A stretch of DNA of 64,000 bases from Paraspadella gotoi (GCA_051294375.1 CM119267.1:26179293-26243292); one strand, 5' to 3'; shown: positions 20,910 through 33,542, counted from the first letter of the stretch. Made by a program: numbers and translations. The notes: a model not told the origin generated them from the sequence alone.

Positions 20910-22172
20910 ATGGAAACTCTGAGCGAAAAGAGAGAAGAGATGGACAAATTCATCGACGGAACGAAGACGACGACGGAACGGACAACCAAAAAAAAGAAAA
21001 AGAAAAAATCCTGCGCCGCCTCCCTAAGAATCCAAGACCCGTTGACGAACCGATTCGGCGCCTTATTTAATCTAAGCGACATCCGTGATTCCGTCCTGAT
21101 GAACGTCCGAACCGAGACTCGATGGTGCGATGAAGATGACAAAGATCCTACAACGATGAATGACGACGACGAACGGATTAATGAGACCGTGGTCAACATC
21201 TCGACGACGTCGCTATTGACAAAAAACTCGAATTTCTCGTCGCTGCCCAACGACTTCAACGATGGACAAAATCATCGATTGAGCTCCTCTGATCAACTGG
21301 AAAGAAGCACTTCGGAAGGAGTGGGAACAACAACAACAACAAGATATCCGTGGTCGATTAGCGGAAAACGGGGAGATGACGGATCTGGCGACGGACAAAT
21401 TGGCGGAGAACTCTTCCCTGGCTGAATTCCACTACGGAATCCTCTCCGACGACGACTCTGATTACGACTATCGTTTCCGACGGGAATTTCTATGTCCGTT
21501 ATGAAAACGAATCCCAAATGCCCGACATCATGAGGCTGATCACCAAGGATCTCAGCGAGCCCTACTCCATCTACACTTATCGATATTTCATCCATAACTG
21601 GCCCAATCTCTGTTTTTTGGCACGGAGGACGGCAAGTGCGTCGGGCGCCATAGTTTGCAGGCTGCGTTTGTCTTTTAGGATTTTGTGGTTTCTTTGAGAG
21701 AGAGTCGATAGCTCTCACCATACACAATGCGTACTACGCATCCTTCCTTTCAACACCTTGGACGTCCACAAGAAAATGGCGAACCGTGGCTACATCGCGA
21801 GCTGGCCGTCGACGTCAATTATCGCCGCCGCAAATCGGATCTACTTTAGTAAATTTCTCAATTGTTCAAATGTTAACTTAAGGTCTTCTAATATTTTTCG
21901 TATTGCAAGATCTAAGGTTTATCGGATATCATTATCATTGTTGTTCAATGTAGAATTATGTGGAAAATATCTCTTTCAAGGTTCGGCAAAGCCATTCGTG
22001 CCATGATCTGGACGAGAAACTCTTGCGACGAGGTCGTGCTGGAGACAATGATCACTAACACGTCCCCTCGCCTCTACGAGAATCTCGGCTTCGTCAGGGA
22101 CAAGCGTCTCTTCCGCTATTATCTTAACGGAGTCCGACGCGCTCAGACTCAAGCTCTGGCTCCCGCGTCTGA
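20910..22172 (+). pseudogene. NAA30 copy 1, disrupted by indels
   Basis: This is a near-identical copy of the intact NAA30 gene at 28104-29366, including both introns, but with many one-base insertions and deletions. The N-terminal region changes frame repeatedly, for example in the KTTTERTTKKKK and PRPVDE segments. The acetyl-CoA-binding region is also shifted: CGCCGCAAATCGG lacks an A found in the intact copy. As written it cannot encode the enzyme. Either it is a decayed tandem duplicate or uncorrected long-read sequence of the same locus. Flanks are duplicated too (upstream 20.5-20.9 kb matches 27.7-28.1 kb), so the whole segment was copied, not the mRNA. Confidence 0.8.
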
Positions 22173-22174
22173 CG

Positions 22175-22902
22175 ATGGTCGAAAAGGAGAGAACGAAGAA
22201 AAGACCAAAAACTCGCTCATTAAACTTGTTGCAAAAAACAACTTCTGATCTCTTATCCGTCGACGGCGTTCCATTCTTAGTTATTATCTCATTTTTTTCT
22301 CATTTGTATCCAGCTCCCTTACATTTTCTTTCTTTATTCCTCTCTTATCATCTCTTATTCTCTTTTATTCATCTCTTATTTCCTCTTTTATTCATCTCTT
22401 ATTGATCTATTATTCCTCTTTTATTCATCTCTTATTCCTCCTTATTCATCTCTTATTCCTCTCTTATATCTCGCTTCTCCCTTATTCCTCTCTTATTTTT
22501 TCGCGAAGGACTTTTTTTTTTCTGATTGTAGTTTACTAGTGAGAAAAAATTAGTCATAATACAGCGTTTTTTATTTTAAAGACTTATTAGTTTTCTAGTC
22601 CTCAAAGTTATTATTTTAAGGTGCAAAGTTATAATAGCCCTATATTTTTTGAAAGAGTAATTTTTTTTTTCTTGCCGTGTCATCGATTGAATTCCGTCAG
22701 AGAGTTGGTTTTTGTTTTAAAACCTATTAGTACTGAATAGAATTAAAAAATTAAAAGGGAATGTGACGATGTTTTACTCTGGTATTCATAGGGATATCCA
22801 ATCCATCTGTAATTCGATTCAAATCGGTCGGTTTTGCAGACGACGCAAGCAAATCGGCAATATGTGAAAGAGACTGGAGTGAAAGAGGAGTCGAGATTTA
22901 AA
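22175..22902 (+). other. Spacer between the disrupted copies, T-rich
   Basis: It holds the (TTATTCCTCTTTTATTCATC)-type simple repeat at about 22320-22500 and then AT-rich DNA matching 29370-30120 next to the intact genes. No gene. Confidence 0.6.
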
Positions 22903-25085
22903 ATGACTTCTTCTATTCTCACTCAACATCGGGAGTTTTTTTTTTGGGTCACGTGACTCGGAAAAAGACCTCCCTCTCGAAATGTTTGTCGACGGTGGCA
23001 TCGACGGCTTGCTTTGACAAAAATCCTCAAAGCCGAGAGCGCGGAATCACGCTCGATCTTGGATTCTGCCTCCTTTCAATCTCCCCGTTTCCGAATCGCT
23101 TAAGGTAAACCGCAAATGGAAAAACACTGGACGTCAGGATTTTTCTTACCCGCTTTTCGTATTTTCTCGGTCCCAGGCGCAGGCGGCCTCGGGACTTACT
23201 CGACTCTGCAGTTGACGGCTCGTGGATTGTCCGGCCACGCCTCCTCATGAAGACAAATCATCAGGCGGCGCCGCTATCGTCGATCTCGTCTCCTCGTCGT
23301 CGACATATCGAAGGTGAGGACTGAGGATTTCCTTCTCTTAAAAAAAAGAAGAGAAATGATTTTCGTTTGAACTCATGACTTCCTTTCTGTTTTCTTTACT
23401 CCAATCTCATTGCAGACAGATTGAAGGGAAAAAATTGGTATTTGGAACTCAAGTTTCTGATTAAAGTCATTGAGTAAAGGCAGTAAATTGAATCTAAATT
23501 CTAGAATTTGAAAGTGGCAAGAATTAACACTTTTTTAAAAGGTCCAGCTTCCAAAATGATTCGAATATTTCTTTTTAACCTTTTTTAAAGCTTTTCTTAG
23601 GGATTCAAACCCAAACGCTGAATGTCTCGTTCTCGCAGAAATTCTTTGCTCTAAGATGATCGTCATCGCTCAACAAAATCGACCTTGATTCCAAAAAGAA
23701 AAGAGACGCTGCCGTCACAAAGCACGAGGCTGCCGGCTGCCGTAAAAATGATCATCTCTTTGTTTTTTTATTTTCTCGTTTTCCAGATGACGAAACGAAT
23801 TTCAAAAAACCTTGGAATCTACCCGATTCAGCGGATGTCCCGTTGTGCGGTGGCCGCCAATCCAGGAGGCGAGGAATCCCAACCCGGATGACGTTGTTTA
23901 AGAACGGGTGTAACCAATACGAACGTTACCCTTTGGATTCGAGTAAGACAAAAATCTTCTTTCCCTTTCTTTTTCCCAACGCTCGAATGAATCTCCTCGG
24001 GTTTGTAATTTCGTAGCGCAACCTGATATCCCACTTGTCGTCGATGGCTTTCGTCCCCGAGAGATCGTCGCAAGGCCACCTCGTCTTTGCAGTTATCACT
24101 GTTTCGCCCTCAAAGGAAAGGAGTCTTCTCACCGGAACTTGTCTTCAAGGATCATTGGCTGTCGGAGAGAGTCTGGAGGATTCCGCTTTGAAGCGAAGTT
24201 GAGAAAAGTCAAGTTCCTCTTTCAGCATTGGTTCATAACACCGCCAGGTGGAAAGATCGCCTCCAGATGCCGGTAACGTCTGCTTGTGTCTGGAGCCCGA
24301 AATCTATAACCATTGACTTTGTGTCCGATTCGTTTTTCCGTTCTATATTACTCTTCCCTTGACTCCCTCGCTACGGCGATCGGCGCTGCTCTCTCGTCTA
24401 CTCAGTTGACTACGGACAGAAACTCGAAACGCTGCACCGCCGTAGCCGGTGTCGGCGCTGGCTCGCCTGGATCAATGGGCCGCTCACGTTCAGCGCCAAT
24501 TGTTGTGGGCGTTGATTCGCCGTCCTCTTTACCTTTCGACGTCTGCCGCTGAAACGGGCGCGAGAGCTTCCACGTCCTCCATCGTACGAGACGCAAATTG
24601 CATAAACTAGTTTTCTGTCGCGGCGATGCCGAAGAGTACCGCCACGACCGACGCCGCCGTCGCCGCAAAGAAAGCCTGAGGTGATTGTTGATATGGAACA
24701 AGGAATACCGTCCTTCCTTTGGTGACGAACTCGAACTTTGCAGGGCGTCCGCGGCGTCGGCCATGCAGATTCCTCCGCCACGTCACCTCCTTCCTTCTCC
24801 GCCACATCGCGGCCAAACTCCGATTCTTCGCTTTAGTGAATTCGACGAACGCCCGATTTGCGTCCTCAACGGATTTCCCTATCGTTCCGTCGGTCGACCA
24901 CAACTTGACGCGGACATCATCAGGAATTTCTTGCCTCGCGTCGCCTCGCAAAGGCAGAGGCTCACCTCTTCACGAACAGGACTTACATCTTCGGAATCTC
25001 TCCACAGGCTGAAAGTCGTTCAAAGCCAAAATCAATGACCTCAGGATCGTCGATCAGCTAGCGAGATCACGCTAAAGGTTGGCGC
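22903..25085 (+). pseudogene. EEFSEC copy 1, indel-broken, lacking the last exon
   Basis: Exons 1-6 of the intact gene at 30124-32200 are recognisable in order with their introns, but single-base indels break every exon. The P-loop segment has a T-run expansion and loses a G, so GHVDSGKT is not read in frame. The copy stops about where intron 6 begins (TAAAGGTTGGCGCG) and runs into about 100 bp of unrelated sequence, then the duplicated transposon arm. The final domain-IV exon is absent. As written it is non-functional. Confidence 0.8.
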
Positions 25086-25189
25086 GCAACAGATTAATGT
25101 GAAGAAGAAAGAAGAGGCGTGCGCTCACTCGAATGCAGTCTACTAGCTACGGCACTAAAGTCAATAGAGAGAAATTCTCTCTCTGCTAT

Positions 25190-26214
25190 TTATGAAAGTT
25201 AAGCAACTGAGAGAAGTTGCTTGCTGCTTACTGATCGAGAAAAAAAAGTCATCGTCTATAGTGCCAAAGAATGAAAACTTGTTGTTCTATTTTTTTCATT
25301 CATTACCTTTGTCAAGCTTGTTCTCCAGAACTGAGTTGAATTATAATTTGTGTTAGATATATTGCCTAATCAAAGGTTGTAAAAGACTTGGAAAAATATA
25401 TTAAGCTTGCTTGATTAATTTAAGAATAGATCCGACTTGTTGATAAATTCATCAACTATAAAAGATATGAAATGAATAAAAATCAAAGATGAATTAAAAA
25501 TTATATTTATTTCAAAACTAAATCGGCTATTTACAATAGACTTAATTATTAACTATAAATCATGAATAGATAACAAAAAAAAAGAGTAACTAGTTTTCTT
25601 TCTTTGGCACTATACCTTTTTTTTCTCGACCTGCAAGCAGCAAGCAACTCTTTTCTCAGTTGCTTAACTTTCATTAATTTTACTCTTTTTGTCTCATTTT
25701 ATCAATTTTTAATTATTTATTCGCTTTTGTCAATTTTTTTTATATTTTATATTTAAAGAAAAAATTTTAAAAAATACTTTATTTAAAAGTCATAATTCCT
25801 TTATAAAATGATAAAAATTTAAAAAAACTTTAATGACCTGGTGAGACAAAATATTAAAGTTACCCATTGTCAAATCAGAATTTACTATTTTTTTATTTAC
25901 TCTGAGAAAAGTGCATTCCCTTTTTCCCTTTAGCCTAGTTCAAACCTATTAAATAAAAATAATTATTAAGAAAAGTGAATTTTTTTTAATTTAAAAAAAA
26001 TATAACTTTTTAACCGATAATCCTTTTTTAAAAATTCTTTCAGCAAAACAAAGGCAATTATCTCTTTATTCAATTTGCTGTAATTTTTTAAAAAAATATT
26101 GCACGAACATTGTTAAAAATATAATTTTTAAAAAATTGTATCAAAATTGCCTAAACAATAGTTTTAAAAAATTTTTTTTCTTAGTAAAAAACTAACTTAA
26201 TTTATAATGCGAGA
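25190..26214 (+). repeat. Duplicated right half of the hAT-like foldback
   Basis: Sequence from ATGAAAGTTAAGCAACTGAG onward repeats about 18872-19915. Only the inner and right part of the element is present, so the duplication breakpoint lies inside the transposon. Confidence 0.75.
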
Positions 26215-27085
26215 TGTAACATAGAGAGAGTGTAAGAGTGATGGAGGCCTTAACACCATCTAATACTTAAGGGAGTGGTCTTCATACAATTGAAACATTC
26301 TTTGAATATTATACACTTCATTGATAGGGAAGCCAGGTATCTGCGGAGTGAATAACGAGACTGTGAGAGAGTCTTGATTGAAACCTTGCAGACCTGCTAT
26401 GTCATTATCTTGTAAGAGTGATGGAGGCCTTAACCACCAAAGCCTGTCCAAAGTCAGGAAGAATAGTCTTATTTATTAAATGATGGATAATTTTTATATT
26501 GGTTGTACCAAATTTCATAAAATTCAGCTCCTTGTATTTTGATGCTAGTGCGGAGACAAATAAGTATCCCCGATCTAATACTTAAGGGAGTGGTCTTTTC
26601 ATACAATTGAAACATTCTTTGAAATATATACCATCTATTGATAGGAAGCCAGGTACTCTGGAGTGATAAAACGAGACTGTGGAGAGTCTTGATTGAAACC
26701 TTGCAGGGACTGCTATGTCATTATCTTGTAAGAGTGATGGAGGCCTTAAACCACCAAAGCCTGTCCAAAGTCAGGGGCAAGATAGCTTATTTTATTAAAT
26801 GAATGGATAATTTTTATATTGTTGTACCAATTTCATAAAATTCAGCTCCTTGTATTTTGATGCTAGTGCGGAGTAAAAAAAGTATTCCCCGATCTAATAC
26901 TTAAGGGAGTGGTCTTTTCATACAATTGAAACATTTCTTTGAAATATTATACCACTTCATTGATAGGGAAGCCAGGTACTCTGGGAGTGAATAAACGAGA
27001 CTGTGAGAGAGTCTTGATTGAAACCTTGCAGGGACCTGCTATGTCATTATCTTGTAAGAGTGATGGAGGCCTTAAACACAAAGCC
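26215..27085 (+). repeat. Tandem array of ~330-bp units, array 2
   Basis: There are about three copies of the array-1 unit (AGAGTGATGGAGGCC, GATGCTAGTGCGGAG, GAAGCCAGG). Units again differ mostly by one-base indels. A further fragment occurs at 27665-27730 after a family A insertion. Confidence 0.7.
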
Positions 27086-27109
27086 TTCCAATAGCTTAAT
27101 GAAGGGTGC

Positions 27110-27665
27110 ACAGACTAGAAATTCTAAAGTTAATTATAACAACATACCATCATGAACATTAATTTGTAAAGAAATTATATTATGTTTTTTAATTTTCGCA
27201 GTAGACTATATTTCTATATAGTACTTCCTTATAGAAATCGAAAATTCAAATAGAGCTTTTCTTAATTTTTGATTGCAGATTTGAATTCCTCGTCAAAAGT
27301 TGAAAAAGAAAAATACATTCATTTTTAAAATTCTTATTAAGTAGGTTAAAAATTAAAAAAACTATATTTAATATATAAAAAGTTAAATTTCAGTTTAAAA
27401 TTAGTTTTTCTAATTTTGACCACTTAATGAAGAATTTTTCAAAAAGATTATATTTCTTTTATAACTTTTTATGACGAATCAAATCTGCAAAAAATTTACA
27501 AAAAACTGTTTGAATTTAACATTATGTTTATAATAGCATAATATGGCTCTGCGTAAATTTAAAATTATATAAATTTTTTTATACATAATGTTAATAAGTT
27601 ATAATGATTGTTCTTCCTCACTTTTAGAATTTTAATTAAGTTAAACTTAGGAATTTACTAGCTTA
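27110..27665 (+). mobile_element. hAT-like MITE family A, copy 3
   Basis: It contains ACATTAATTTGTAAAG, the GCAGTAGACTATATTTC block and the ATTAAGTAGG/CCACTTAAT palindrome. It is more indel-ridden than copies 2 and 4. It interrupts the last unit of array 2 and is absent from the equivalent site in copy 1 of the duplication. Confidence 0.65.
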
Positions 27666-28103
27666 GCAAAGTCAGGGCCAGAATACTTATTATTAAATGA
27701 AATGGATAATTTTTATATTGGTATACGATTTCAAGTTCAATTTTTCGTCTACAAGATAGTTTGGGTTTCGTCCCTCTAGCAATAAAGCTTTTAAAGAGTC
27801 GTTTAAAAAGTCCATTTTTCACCATTTTTCACCATTTTTTTCAAAGTTGGCAGCATTTACTGTAATGTTCAAAAAATGTTCAAAAAATTCATATGATGTA
27901 TGGGCACCTTTTTGATTTCAAAACTTTTCATATATGGAAAGGTCTACTGTACATATCTTGACTGTCCTTTTCATTAGCTCCACGAATTGTCTCTCCGCTC
28001 TTTATACCAGAAGTTTATCCTCGTCAAATAAAAATGTTTTGGCCTTTTTCCTCGCGTTGAAACAGAAATTTCCTTTACTTTTTTCCTTCGTCTTCGTCGC
28101 GCG
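27666..28103 (+). other. Array remnant and 5' region of NAA30
   Basis: The array fragment is followed by the transposon's right terminus (GGTCTACTGTACATATC at about 27941). The presumed NAA30 promoter and 5' leader then span about 27955-28103. No TATA box is evident. Confidence 0.5.
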
Positions 28104-29366
28104 ATGGAAACTCTGAGCGAAAAGAGAGAAGAGATGGACAAATTCATCGACGGAACGAAGACGACGACGACGACGACCAACAAAAAAAAGAAAAAGAAAA
28201 AATCCTGCGCCGCCTCCCCTAAGAATCCAAGACCCGTTGACGAACCCGATTCGGCGCCTTATTTAAATCTAAGCGACATCCGTGATTCCGTCCTGATGAA
28301 CGTCGAACGAGACTCGATGTGCGATGAAGATGACAAAGATCCTACAACGATGATGACGACGACGAACGGAGTTAATGAGACCGTGGGTCAACATCTCGAC
28401 GACGTCGCTATTGACAAAAAACTCGAATTCTCGTCGCTGCCCAACGACTTCAACGATGGACAAAATCATCGATTGAGCTCCTCTGATCAACTGGAAAGAA
28501 GCACTTCGGAAGGAGGGGAACAACAACAACAACAGATATCCGTGGTCCGATTAGCGGAAAACGGGGAGATGACGGAATCTGGCGACGGACAAATTGGCGA
28601 GACTCTTCCCTGGCTGAATTCCACTACGGAATCCTCTCCGACGACGACTCTGATTACGACTATCGTTTCCGACGGAATTTCCTATGTCCGTTATGAAAAC
28701 GAATCCCAAATGCCCGACATCATGAGGCTGATCACCAAGGATCTCAGCGAGCCCTACTCCATCTACACTTATCGATATTTCATCCATAACTGGCCCAATC
28801 TCTGTTTTTTGGCCACGGAGGACGGCAAGTGCGTCGGCGCCATAGTTTGCAAGGTGCGTTTGTCTTTTAGGGATTTGTGGTTCTTTGAGAGAGAGTCGAT
28901 AGCTCTCACCATACACAATGCGTACTACGCATCCTTCCTTTTTCAACAGTTGGACGTCCACAAGAAAATGGCGAACCGTGGCTACATCGCGATGCTGGCC
29001 GTCGACGTCAATTATCGCCGCCGCAAAATCGGATCTACTTTAGTAAATTTCTCAATTTGTTCAAATCGTTAACTTAAGGTCTTCAATATTTTTCGTATTG
29101 AAGATCTAGGTTTATCGGATTATCATTATCATTGTTTTTCAATGTTAGAATTTGTGGAAAATATCTCTTTCAAGGTTCGCAAAGCCATTCGTGCCATGAT
29201 CTTGGACGAGAACTCTTGCGACGAGGTCGTGCTGGAGACAGAGATCACTAACACGTCCGCCCTTCGCCTCTACGAGAATCTCGGCTTCGTCAGGGACAAG
29301 CGTCTCTTCCGCTATTATCTTAACGGAGTCGACGCGCTCAGACTCAAGCTCTGGCTCCGGTCTTGA
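28104..29366 (+). CDS. NAA30: N-alpha-acetyltransferase 30, NatC catalytic subunit
   Basis: Exons 28104-28853, 28950-29042 and 29175-29366 give 344 residues with GT-AG introns and continuous frame. NatC acetylates N-termini such as Met-Leu and Met-Ile co-translationally, using acetyl-CoA, together with NAA35 and NAA38. The first roughly 185 residues are a low-complexity N-terminal extension (Lys run, poly-Gln QQQQQ), typical of animal NAA30. The GNAT domain follows: [38 protein letters not shown], then [18 protein letters not shown]. The acetyl-CoA loop is [11 protein letters not shown], with Lys at a position often Gly. The C-terminus is [19 protein letters not shown], then [19 protein letters not shown]. 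This is the intact member of a tandem pair; the copy at 20910-22172 is broken. Confidence 0.95.
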
Positions 29367-29514
29367 CGATGGTCGAAAAGGAAGAGAACGAAGAAAAGAC
29401 CAAAACTCGCTCATTAAACTTGTTGCAAAAACAACTTCTGATCCTCTTATCCGTCGACGCGTTCCATTCTTAGTTTATTATCTCAATTTTTTTCTCATTT
29501 GTATCCAGCTCCCT

Positions 29515-29720
29515 TTACCTTTTCTTTCTTATTCCTCTCTTATTCATCTCTTATTCCTCTTTTATTCATCTCTTATTCCTCTTTTATTCATCTCTTATTC
29601 CTCTTTTATTCATCTCTTATTGATCTATTATTCCTCTTTTATTCATCTCTTATTCCTCTCTTATTCATCTCTTATTCCTCTCTTATATCTCGCTTCCTCC
29701 CTTATTCCTCTCTTATTTTT
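29515..29720 (+). repeat. Pyrimidine-rich minisatellite (CTCTTATTCATCTCTTATTC)n
   Basis: Variants of TTATTCCTCTTTTATTCATC repeat about nine times in the NAA30 3' flank. The same array, shorter, is in the disrupted copy at 22320-22500. Confidence 0.8.
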
Positions 29721-30123
29721 TCCGAAGGACTTTTTTTTTCTGATTGTAGTTTACTAGTGAGAAAAATTAGTCATAATACAGCGTTTTTATTTTAAAGACT
29801 TATGAGTTTTCTAGTCTCAAAGTATTATTTTTAAGGTGCAAAGTTATTAATAGCCTATATTTTTTGAAAGAGTAATTTTTTTTTTCTTGCCGTGTTCATC
29901 GATTGAATTCCGTCAGAGAGTTGGTTTGTTTTAAAACCTATTAGTACTGAATAGGAATTAGAAAAATTAAAAGCGAATGTGACGATGTTTACTCTGGTAT
30001 TCATAGGGATATCCAATCCATCTGTAAATTTCGATTCAAAGTCGGTCGGGTTTTGCAGGACGACGCAAGCAAATCGGCAATATGTGAAAGAGACTGGAGT
30101 GAAAGAGGAAGTCGAGATTTAAA

Positions 30124-33100
30124 ATGACTTCTTCTATTCTCAACTTCAACATCGGAGTTTTGGGTCACGTGGACTCGGGAAAGACCTCCCTCTCGAAATG
30201 TTTGTCGACGGTGGCATCGACGGCTTGCTTTGACAAAAATCCTCAAAGCCGAGAGCGCGGAATCACGCTCGATCTTGGATTCTCCTCCTTTCAACTCCCC
30301 TTTCCCGAATCGCTTAAGGTAAAAACCCGCAAATGGAAAAACACTGGACTCAGGATTTTTTTTACCCGCTTTTCGTATTTTCTCGGTCCCAGGCGCAGGC
30401 GGCCTCGGAGACTTACTCGACTCTGCAGTTGACGCTCGTGGATTGTCCCGGCCACGCCTCCCTCATGAAGACAATCATAGGCGGCGCCGCTATCGTCGAT
30501 CTCGTTCTCCTCGTCGTCGACATCTCGAAGGGTGAGGACTGAGGATTTCCTTCTTAAAAAAAAGGAAGAGAAATGATTTTCGTTTGACTCATGACTTCCT
30601 TTCTGTTTCTCTTTAACTCCAATCTCATTGACAGACAGATTGAAGGGAAAAAATTTGTATTGGAACTCAGTTTCTGATTAAAGTCTCATTGTAGTAAAGG
30701 CCAGTAAATTTGAATCTAAATTCTAGATTTGAAAGTGGCAAGAATAAAACTTTTTAAAAGGTCCAGCTTACCAAATGATTCGAATATTTCTTTTTACCTT
30801 TTTTAAAACTTTTTTTAGGGATTCAAACCCAAACCGCTGAATGTCTCGTTCTCGCAGAAATTCTTTGCTCTAAGATGATCGTCATCCTCAACAAAATCGA
30901 CTTGATTCCAAAAGAGAAAAGAGACGCTGCCGTCACAAAGGCACGAGGCTGCCGGCTGCCCGTTAAAAATGATCATCTCTTTGTTTTTTTATTTTTCCTC
31001 GTTTTCCAGATGACGAAACGAATTTCAAAAACCTTGGAATCTACCCGCTTCAGCGGATGTCCCGTTGTGGCGGTGGCCGCCAATCCAGGAGGCGAGGAAT
31101 CCCAACCGGATGACGTTGGTAAAACGGGTGTAACCAATACGAACGTTACCCTTGGATTCGAGTAAGACAAAAATCTTCTTTCCCTTTTCTCCTTTTCCCA
31201 ACGCTCGAATGAATCTCCTCGGGTTTTAATTTCGTAGCGAACTGATATCCACTTTGTCGTCGATGGCTTTCGTCCCCGAGAGATCGTCGCAAGGCACCTT
31301 CGTCTTTGCAGTTGATCACTGTTTCGCCCTCAAAGGGAAAGGAGTCATTCTCACCGGAACTTGTCTTCAAGGATCATTGGCTGTCGGAGAGAGTCTGGAG
31401 ATTCCCGCTTTGAAGGAAGTGAGAAAAGTCAAGTCTCTTCAGATGTTCAAAACGCCAGTGGAAAAGATCGCCCAGGGTAACGTTGCTTTTGTTGGAGCCG
31501 AAATCTTAACCATTGACTTTTGTCCTTGTTTTTTTCTTCTATATTTTCTCTTCCCTTGACTCCCTGCTAGGCGATCGGGCTGGGATTTGCGTTACTCAGT
31601 TTGATACGAAGAAACTCGAACGCGGTGTCGCCTGCTCGCCTGGATCAATGCCGCTCACGTTCGGCGCCATTGTTGTGGGCGTTGTTCGCGTCTCTCACTT
31701 TCGGTTGGCGCTGAAAACGGGCGCGAAGCTCCACGTCTCCATCGGTCACGAGACGCAAATTGCTAAACTAAGTTTTTTCGGCGACCGAAGAGACGACGAC
31801 GACGCCGCCGTCGCCGCAAAGGAAGCGAGTGATTTTGATTGGAACAAGGAATACGTCTTCCTTGACGAACTCGAATTGCAGGCGTCCGCGGCGTCGGCCA
31901 CAGATTCCTCCGCCACGTCACCTCCTTCCTTCTCCGCCAATCGCCCAAATCGATTCTTCGCTTTAGTGGAATTCGAACGACCGATTTGCGTCCTCAACGA
32001 TTCCCTCGTCGTCGGGTCCAAACTTGACGCGGACATCCATCAGAATTTTTGCCGCGTCGCCTTCAAAGGCAGAGCGCGTCACCTCCTTCAGAACAAGGAT
32101 TACATCTTCGAGGATCTCCACAGGCTGAAAGTGTTCAAAGCAAAAGTCAAGGAGGGCGTCGTCGAGAGGATCGTCGATCAGTACAGCGTCATCGCTAAAG
32201 GTTGGCGCGTACTAGGTGGTAGAGTGAAGGAAGGAAAGAAGAGAATAGAGAGAATAGAGAGTGAAATGGACGAATGCGGTATATTATCTAACTGATGGGT
32301 AGGTCCATCATCTCTATCTCTTTGAGTAAAGTCAAAGGAAAAGTCCAAAAAATAGGCAAAAAAAGTATATTCTCTGAGAGGGAGCTCGCGAGCTGAAGTA
32401 GAACCCAAGACAGAACTAAAATCTCTCTCTTTGCTCCTTCTGTCGTCGCTCGATGAGGAGGAAGGGAAAGGGAGGAAAAGAGGCGGAAGCGGAAGAAGAA
32501 AAAGTGTCTCGAGCGAGAATGGGGAAGAGAAATGGGGGAATCCAGTGAAATATACTCATCCCTCTATCTGATTATATACAGAAGGCTTCATATTATAAAA
32601 TGAGGTACCCCTTTTTTGTGACCAGAACTCGTTCCGAGAAAACTACTGGACCAAATTTATTGAAATTTGGAATGAACGATCCCTATGTGAATACAAATTT
32701 CAATATTTGACCGCTGAGCCGAGATATGGGCTCCCCGGGGGGGTCACCCATGGGGGCAAAAAATGGTCAAAAATTTTTTAATTATTTTTGTTTTGAACAG
32801 TTGCACAGACGTTTACTCTTCCACAAAAACGTATTTATTACCTCAAAAATAATAATAATAATAATATTTTGGGAAAATTGGAAGTAAAGCGATGAACCAT
32901 GCATCTTCAACCATGCTTAATTATTGCAAATTTATCAATTTTAGTTCTAAAATGTTTTTTTGTTATGTTTAAAACGTCAATGCACCTGATGCTACTAAAA
33001 AAATTTGAAAAATAAAAAAAAATTTTAGCATTTTTTGGCCCCCCAGGGGTCCACCCCCAGGGCCCTGTATCTCTTGTCAGGGGTTGAATATCAAAATTCG

Positions 33101-33542
33101 CCTCGATAGTTCCATTTATATAGTCATTAGCACTCTAAATGTAAAATTTCATTAAATTTGATCGGGTAGTTTGGTGGGAACAGATTCTGGTCACAAAAAA
33201 GGGGTTCCACATATATATCACTTTTATTTGGCTTTTTGTGTTTCTTTTTCTCTTTCAGGCCTTTTCCGCAAAGAGTCAAAGATCTCCGCCTTCGAGGGTC
33301 TACGGGTCCACCTCTCTCCGGGCGGCGAAGCGGGTATTATCGAGGGCTCCTTCGGTCAAAGCGGGAAGTTCAAAGTACGAGTCCCAAGCGGTCTCGATGA
33401 GGATACCAAGGCTATACTGGGGGAAGGCAAAAAGAAGGGGAAGAAAGAAACGGGAGGAGGACTGGATGTCCACGAACCAGTAAAAGTTATTCTCCAATTC
33501 AAGAAATATGTTTATGGAGATAAGAAAAAAATCGTTCAATAA
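30124..33542 (+). CDS. EEFSEC: Selenocysteine-specific elongation factor eEFSec
   Basis: Seven exons (30124-30318, 30393-30531, 30819-30940, 31010-31161, 31238-31476, 31571-32200, 33259-33542) give 586 residues, close to the human length. The GTPase delivers Sec-tRNA to UGA codons of SECIS-containing mRNAs with SBP2. GTP-binding motifs: GHVDSGKT (residues 14-21), SRERGITLDLGF switch I region, DCPGH (82-86), NKID (136-139). The beta-barrel domains include VDHCFALKGKGVILTGT and GDRAGICVTQFD. Domain IV is spread over exons 6 and 7 (GLRVHLSPGGEAGII, FGQSGKFKVRVPSG, FKKYVYGDKKKIVQ). Intron 3 (30941-31009) needs a GC-AG splice; without it the frame stays open and adds 23 residues. Exon 6 carries an acidic, Ala/Ser-rich insertion. 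Its presence implies a working selenoprotein system. Confidence 0.95.
32581..33210 (+). mobile_element. Family C element in EEFSEC intron 6
   Basis: Inverted termini GGTACCCCTTTTTTGTGACC (left) and its inverse (GGTCACAAAAAAGGGGTTCC, right) bound about 610 bp. The left end extends outward as GGCTTCATATTATAAAATG, which also caps the right end of the copy at about 47695-47976. Interior GC-rich patches (CCCCGGGGGGGTCACCC, CCCCCAGGGGTCCACCC) stand out. No ORF. Confidence 0.7.

Noticed and set aside
24402-25038. Several overlapping frames on both strands at 24.4-25.0 kb
   Set aside because: They are fragments and antisense shadows of the indel-broken EEFSEC exon 6 copy.
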